This document shows, piece by piece, positions 6,600-8,921 of a DNA stretch of 8,921 nucleotides. The stretch is from positions 1 to 8,921 of the forward strand of contig JAZNOG010000093.1 in assembly GCA_045580645.1 (NCBI GenBank). The letters are read 5' to 3'. Numbering within the stretch: position 1 is the first letter of the stretch; every line of letters starts with the position of its first letter. The position numbers and the translations under genes are program-made. The notes below the pieces were generated by a model. The model was given only the letters and a program-made list of their open reading frames with translations, did no database searches and was not told the origin of the DNA. This DNA comes from HGM10836 sp045580645. GTDB lineage: Bacteria > Bacillota_I > Bacilli_A > RF39 > UBA660.

Positions 6600-7364
6600 T
6601 TAAAAACTTAAGAATGTATATATTTTATCTAAATCTAGTTTTAATAATATCATAATTAAGAATGCTCCAACTAGAAATGGTCCAAATGGAATAATTTTAT
6701 CTTTCTTTTTATATAATAAAACAAGTGATATAGGAAGTGCAACAAAAGCTGCTAAAGCTATAGATACAAATGACATAAATAATGGCATTGTCATACCTAA
6801 AACAAATAATAGTTTTATGTCCCCTCCACCTAAACTTTCTTCTTTAAATATTTTATTTCCTATAAGCATTAGTAAATACATAAATATAAACATACAAAGT
6901 CCATAAAAAGTATATTTACAAGCACCAAGTGTGCCAAATCTAAAAATATTTAAAATAAAAATTGTTATTCCAAAAAAGATATTTATTTCATCCGGAATTA
7001 TATAATAATTTAAGTCTGTTATTATAATTATAACAAACATTGAAGAAACTAGCAAGCACAATATTAAATCTAAACTAAAATTAAATGAATAAAAACCTAT
7101 CATAAACAATATTCCCGTAAATAATTCAATTAATGGGTAAAATATAGATATTTTTTGTTTACACACTTTACACTTTCCCCTTTGAATTATATATGAAAAT
7201 ATTGGTATAAGTTCATACCATTTTAATGTATGCTTACAATTTGGACAATGACTTCTAGGTTTTACAATTGATTTATTTTCACTTACTCTAAAACCTACAA
7301 CAGTATAGAAGGAACCAAATACGGTTCCTAATATAAAGAATAATACTAAATAATATATTTCCAT
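6600..7364 (-). CDS. Type IV prepilin peptidase / N-methyltransferase (A24 family, PilD/ComC-like)
   Basis: This is a membrane aspartic protease that removes the short leader of type IV prepilins on the cytoplasmic side and usually also N-methylates the new N-terminus. The 254 residues contain the complete bifunctional layout. An N-terminal membrane segment (about 3-22) with the GSFYTVVGFR motif is followed by a cytoplasmic zinc-binding loop with two CxxC pairs (C40/C43 and C65/C68) and then by several hydrophobic segments. The two catalytic aspartates are D117 in TDLNYYIIPD and D182 in GGGDIKL, and the PFGPFL motif is at 226-231. The length is normal. It starts 8 bp after the stop of the GspF/PilC gene, with AGGTGAT as ribosome site, and is followed 11 bp later by the LRR gene. 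Its presence shows that this genome should encode prepilin-type substrates, but none lies in this window. Confidence 0.95.
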   Translation of the reverse strand: MEIYYLVLFFILGTVFGSFYTVVGFRVSENKSIVKPRSHCPNCKHTLKWYELIPIFSYIIQRGKCKVCKQKISIFYPLIELFTGILFMIGFYSFNFSLDLILCLLVSSMFVIIIITDLNYYIIPDEINIFFGITIFILNIFRFGTLGACKYTFYGLCMFIFMYLLMLIGNKIFKEESLGGGDIKLLFVLGMTMPLFMSFVSIALAAFVALPISLVLLYKKKDKIIPFGPFLVGAFLIMILLKLDLDKIYTFLSF

Positions 7365-7372
7365 AACATCAC

Positions 7373-8836
7373 CTATGTTATTTGAGAATAGAAACTAAAC
7401 ATTGGAATAATTACTGATAGGACAACTGTTCCAACAATAAGCGCTAAAAAGACAATCATAAGTGGCTCAATAAACGTATTAAGTCTCTTAATCATATTAG
7501 CATGTAAATCTTCATAATATTTAGCAACATAATCCATCATAAGTGCTAAGCGTCCTGTATTTTCCCCAGTAACTAACATTTCATATGCAACAATTGGAAA
7601 AGCCCATTTTCCTTTAAATGAATCACTTATTTTAGCACCCTTAGCAAGATAATCTAAAGATTCTTTAATTATATCTTTGTAAACCTCATTAGTAGATACA
7701 GTAGATAATATCTTCATTGAATCTGTTATAAATACATTATGTGCAAGAAGTGATGAAAATGTTTTAGTAAACATAGCTACTTCTTTATAAATAATAATAT
7801 TACCCACTACTGGTATTCTCATAAACAAAGATTGCATAAACTTTCTAAATCCTTTTATATGCTTAAAACTTAAAGAATAAATTAATATAAATAAAATTAT
7901 TCCTATTATTATATATAAAGCATTACTAGTTATAAAATGACTTGTATTTAATACAAAAGTAGTTATTCCAGGAACTGTAGCATTATTTTGTGTAAACATA
8001 GATTCAAATTGCGGAATTATATAAATTAATATAAATGTTATAACCATAATCGAAAATATAAAAATTATAGTTGGATATGTCATAGCACTAATAGCAGCTT
8101 TTCTTGTTCTATCTATTGTTGTATAATATTCTGCCATATCATCTAATATTTCAGGTAAATCTCCAGTTAATTCTGAAGTTTTAACCATATTTACTAATAA
8201 TTCTGGAAAAACTTTTCCTTGAGCCGCTAACGCATTAGAAAAACTTTCTCCTTTTATAAGTTCATATGTAATATTAGAAAATATTCTTCTTTGATCTTTT
8301 TTTACTGATTGTTTTTCTAAAATCTTAATTGAATCTATAAGCGGAATACCAGCTTTTAAATATGTTGAAAGCTGTGTAAGAATAAAAGATAAATCTGAAT
8401 GTTTTAATTTAGAACCCCCACCTATTTCCATAGTTAAAAAACTATTTTGAGGTTCTACTTTAATAATCTGATAATTTTCATTTTGTAAATATCTTACAAC
8501 TTCATCTCTATTATATGCATCTAAATATCCACTTACTTTCATTTGTTGTTGATTAATCGCAACATATTTAAATTTAGTTTTCTTAATTTCTTTACCATTA
8601 TTCATCATTACATTTGGTGTTTGATTAAAATTTCCTAAATTTGATTGTTCGTTCAAACTAGCTGTTTGAACTCCATTATTATCAGTAATTTCTCCTAAAT
8701 TTTGATCATTTTGAATTTCTTGACTTATGTTAGTTTCAATATTTTGAACAACATTATCAGAAAAAATTTCTTCTATATTCATTTGATCATTATCAAAATC
8801 ACTGCTATTAAAATCTTGATTTCTATTTATACTCAT
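7373..8836 (-). CDS. Type II secretion / type IV pilus inner-membrane platform protein (GspF/PilC family)
   Basis: This is the polytopic membrane protein that forms the platform of a type IV pilus, type II secretion or competence pseudopilus machine and couples the assembly ATPase to pilin polymerisation. Seen in its 487 residues: an N/Q-rich acidic leader (about 1-85), a short N-terminal domain (about 89-128, FKYVAINQQQMKVSGYLDAY), a first T2SSF domain (about 150-278) ending in a membrane segment at 252-274, a second membrane segment near 302-322, and a second T2SSF domain (about 353-478) ending in a segment at 457-479. Both domains carry the family pattern LxxGIPLxDSIKIL / LAHNVFITDSMKIL and SELTGDLPEI / TGENTGRLALM. 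Family members are usually near 400 residues, so the leader is the extra part. The ATG is supported by AAAGGTG upstream and by a promoter. It is the first gene of a three-gene operon with a prepilin peptidase. Pilus, secretion and competence roles cannot be separated here. Confidence 0.93.
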   Translation of the reverse strand: MSINRNQDFNSSDFDNDQMNIEEIFSDNVVQNIETNISQEIQNDQNLGEITDNNGVQTASLNEQSNLGNFNQTPNVMMNNGKEIKKTKFKYVAINQQQMKVSGYLDAYNRDEVVRYLQNENYQIIKVEPQNSFLTMEIGGGSKLKHSDLSFILTQLSTYLKAGIPLIDSIKILEKQSVKKDQRRIFSNITYELIKGESFSNALAAQGKVFPELLVNMVKTSELTGDLPEILDDMAEYYTTIDRTRKAAISAMTYPTIIFIFSIMVITFILIYIIPQFESMFTQNNATVPGITTFVLNTSHFITSNALYIIIGIILFILIYSLSFKHIKGFRKFMQSLFMRIPVVGNIIIYKEVAMFTKTFSSLLAHNVFITDSMKILSTVSTNEVYKDIIKESLDYLAKGAKISDSFKGKWAFPIVAYEMLVTGENTGRLALMMDYVAKYYEDLHANMIKRLNTFIEPLMIVFLALIVGTVVLSVIIPMFSFYSQIT

Positions 8837-8866
8837 ATTATCAACACCTTTATCTATTCTAAAATA

Positions 8867-8895
8867 ATTTTATCTTATTTAATTTAGGTAGTCAA
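8867..8895 (-). promoter_or_regulatory. Sigma-A-type promoter of the pilus-assembly/LRR operon
   Basis: Reading leftward there is a -35 box TTGACT (8890-8895), a spacer of exactly 17 bp and a -10 box TAAAAT (8867-8872). Both boxes are one base from consensus. The start codon of the GspF/PilC gene is about 30 bp further on, giving a short leader with AAAGGTG (8845-8851) as ribosome site. This makes the GspF/PilC gene the first gene of its transcript. Any PilB/GspE gene upstream would be in a separate unit or reach this operon by read-through. Confidence 0.82.
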
Positions 8896-8921
8896 TAATT
8901 TATATTTTTTTTATGCATTTT

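Noticed and set aside
8597..8610. Internal ATG codons (M77/M78) as the true start of the GspF/PilC protein.
   Set aside because: They would give the usual family length, but no ribosome site precedes them, while the upstream ATG has both a ribosome site and a near-consensus promoter.
174..8836. Mycoplasma-type code with TGA as tryptophan.
   Set aside because: Tryptophans are encoded by TGG, no CDS contains an in-frame TGA, and a TGA blocks the frame just upstream of the transpeptidase start. The standard bacterial code fits.
8702..8887. Plus-strand open frame of 61 codons.
   Set aside because: It is an antisense shadow of the N/Q-rich start of the GspF/PilC gene, covers that operon's -10 box, has no ribosome site, and its Ile-rich composition reflects AT-rich antisense sequence.

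Overview
The window is AT-rich DNA with seven complete genes, all read on the minus strand. Low GC, AGGAGG/GGTGAT-type ribosome sites, the mraZ-rsmH-ftsL-pbp order and a PASTA-bearing division transpeptidase point to a low-GC Bacillota, probably an uncultured host-associated member of the Bacilli related to the Erysipelotrichia or Mollicutes lineages. The placement is an inference. Tryptophan is encoded by TGG and every CDS ends in TAA or TAG, so nothing suggests a recoded TGA.

Two transcription units lie head to tail. The first (8895 down to about 4044) opens with a clear sigma-A-type promoter. It encodes a GspF/PilC-family inner-membrane platform protein, a type IV prepilin peptidase with all expected motifs, and an 831-residue secreted or membrane-anchored protein carrying BspA-type (LRR_5) leucine-rich repeats. 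It ends at a strong intrinsic terminator (4044-4081). The intergenic gaps are short and each downstream gene has a good ribosome site, so the LRR protein is very likely co-expressed with the pilus or pseudopilus assembly genes. No pilin and no PilB/GspE ATPase are in view.

The second unit (4032 down to 174) is the start of the division and cell wall (dcw) cluster: mraZ, rsmH, ftsL and an FtsI/PBP2x-type transpeptidase with two PASTA domains. Its promoter lies just past the terminator. Between that promoter and the mraZ start codon are four GTGG repeats spaced exactly 10 bp apart, a textbook MraZ operator whose last copy is also part of the ribosome binding site. The cluster stops after the transpeptidase: 173 bp with no coding sequence follow, instead of the mraY often found there.

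The points most worth attention are the LRR protein in a pilus-assembly operon with its odd modular build (cysteine cluster, inserted domain, recently duplicated and GC-richer repeats), the compact MraZ control region, and the truncated dcw layout.
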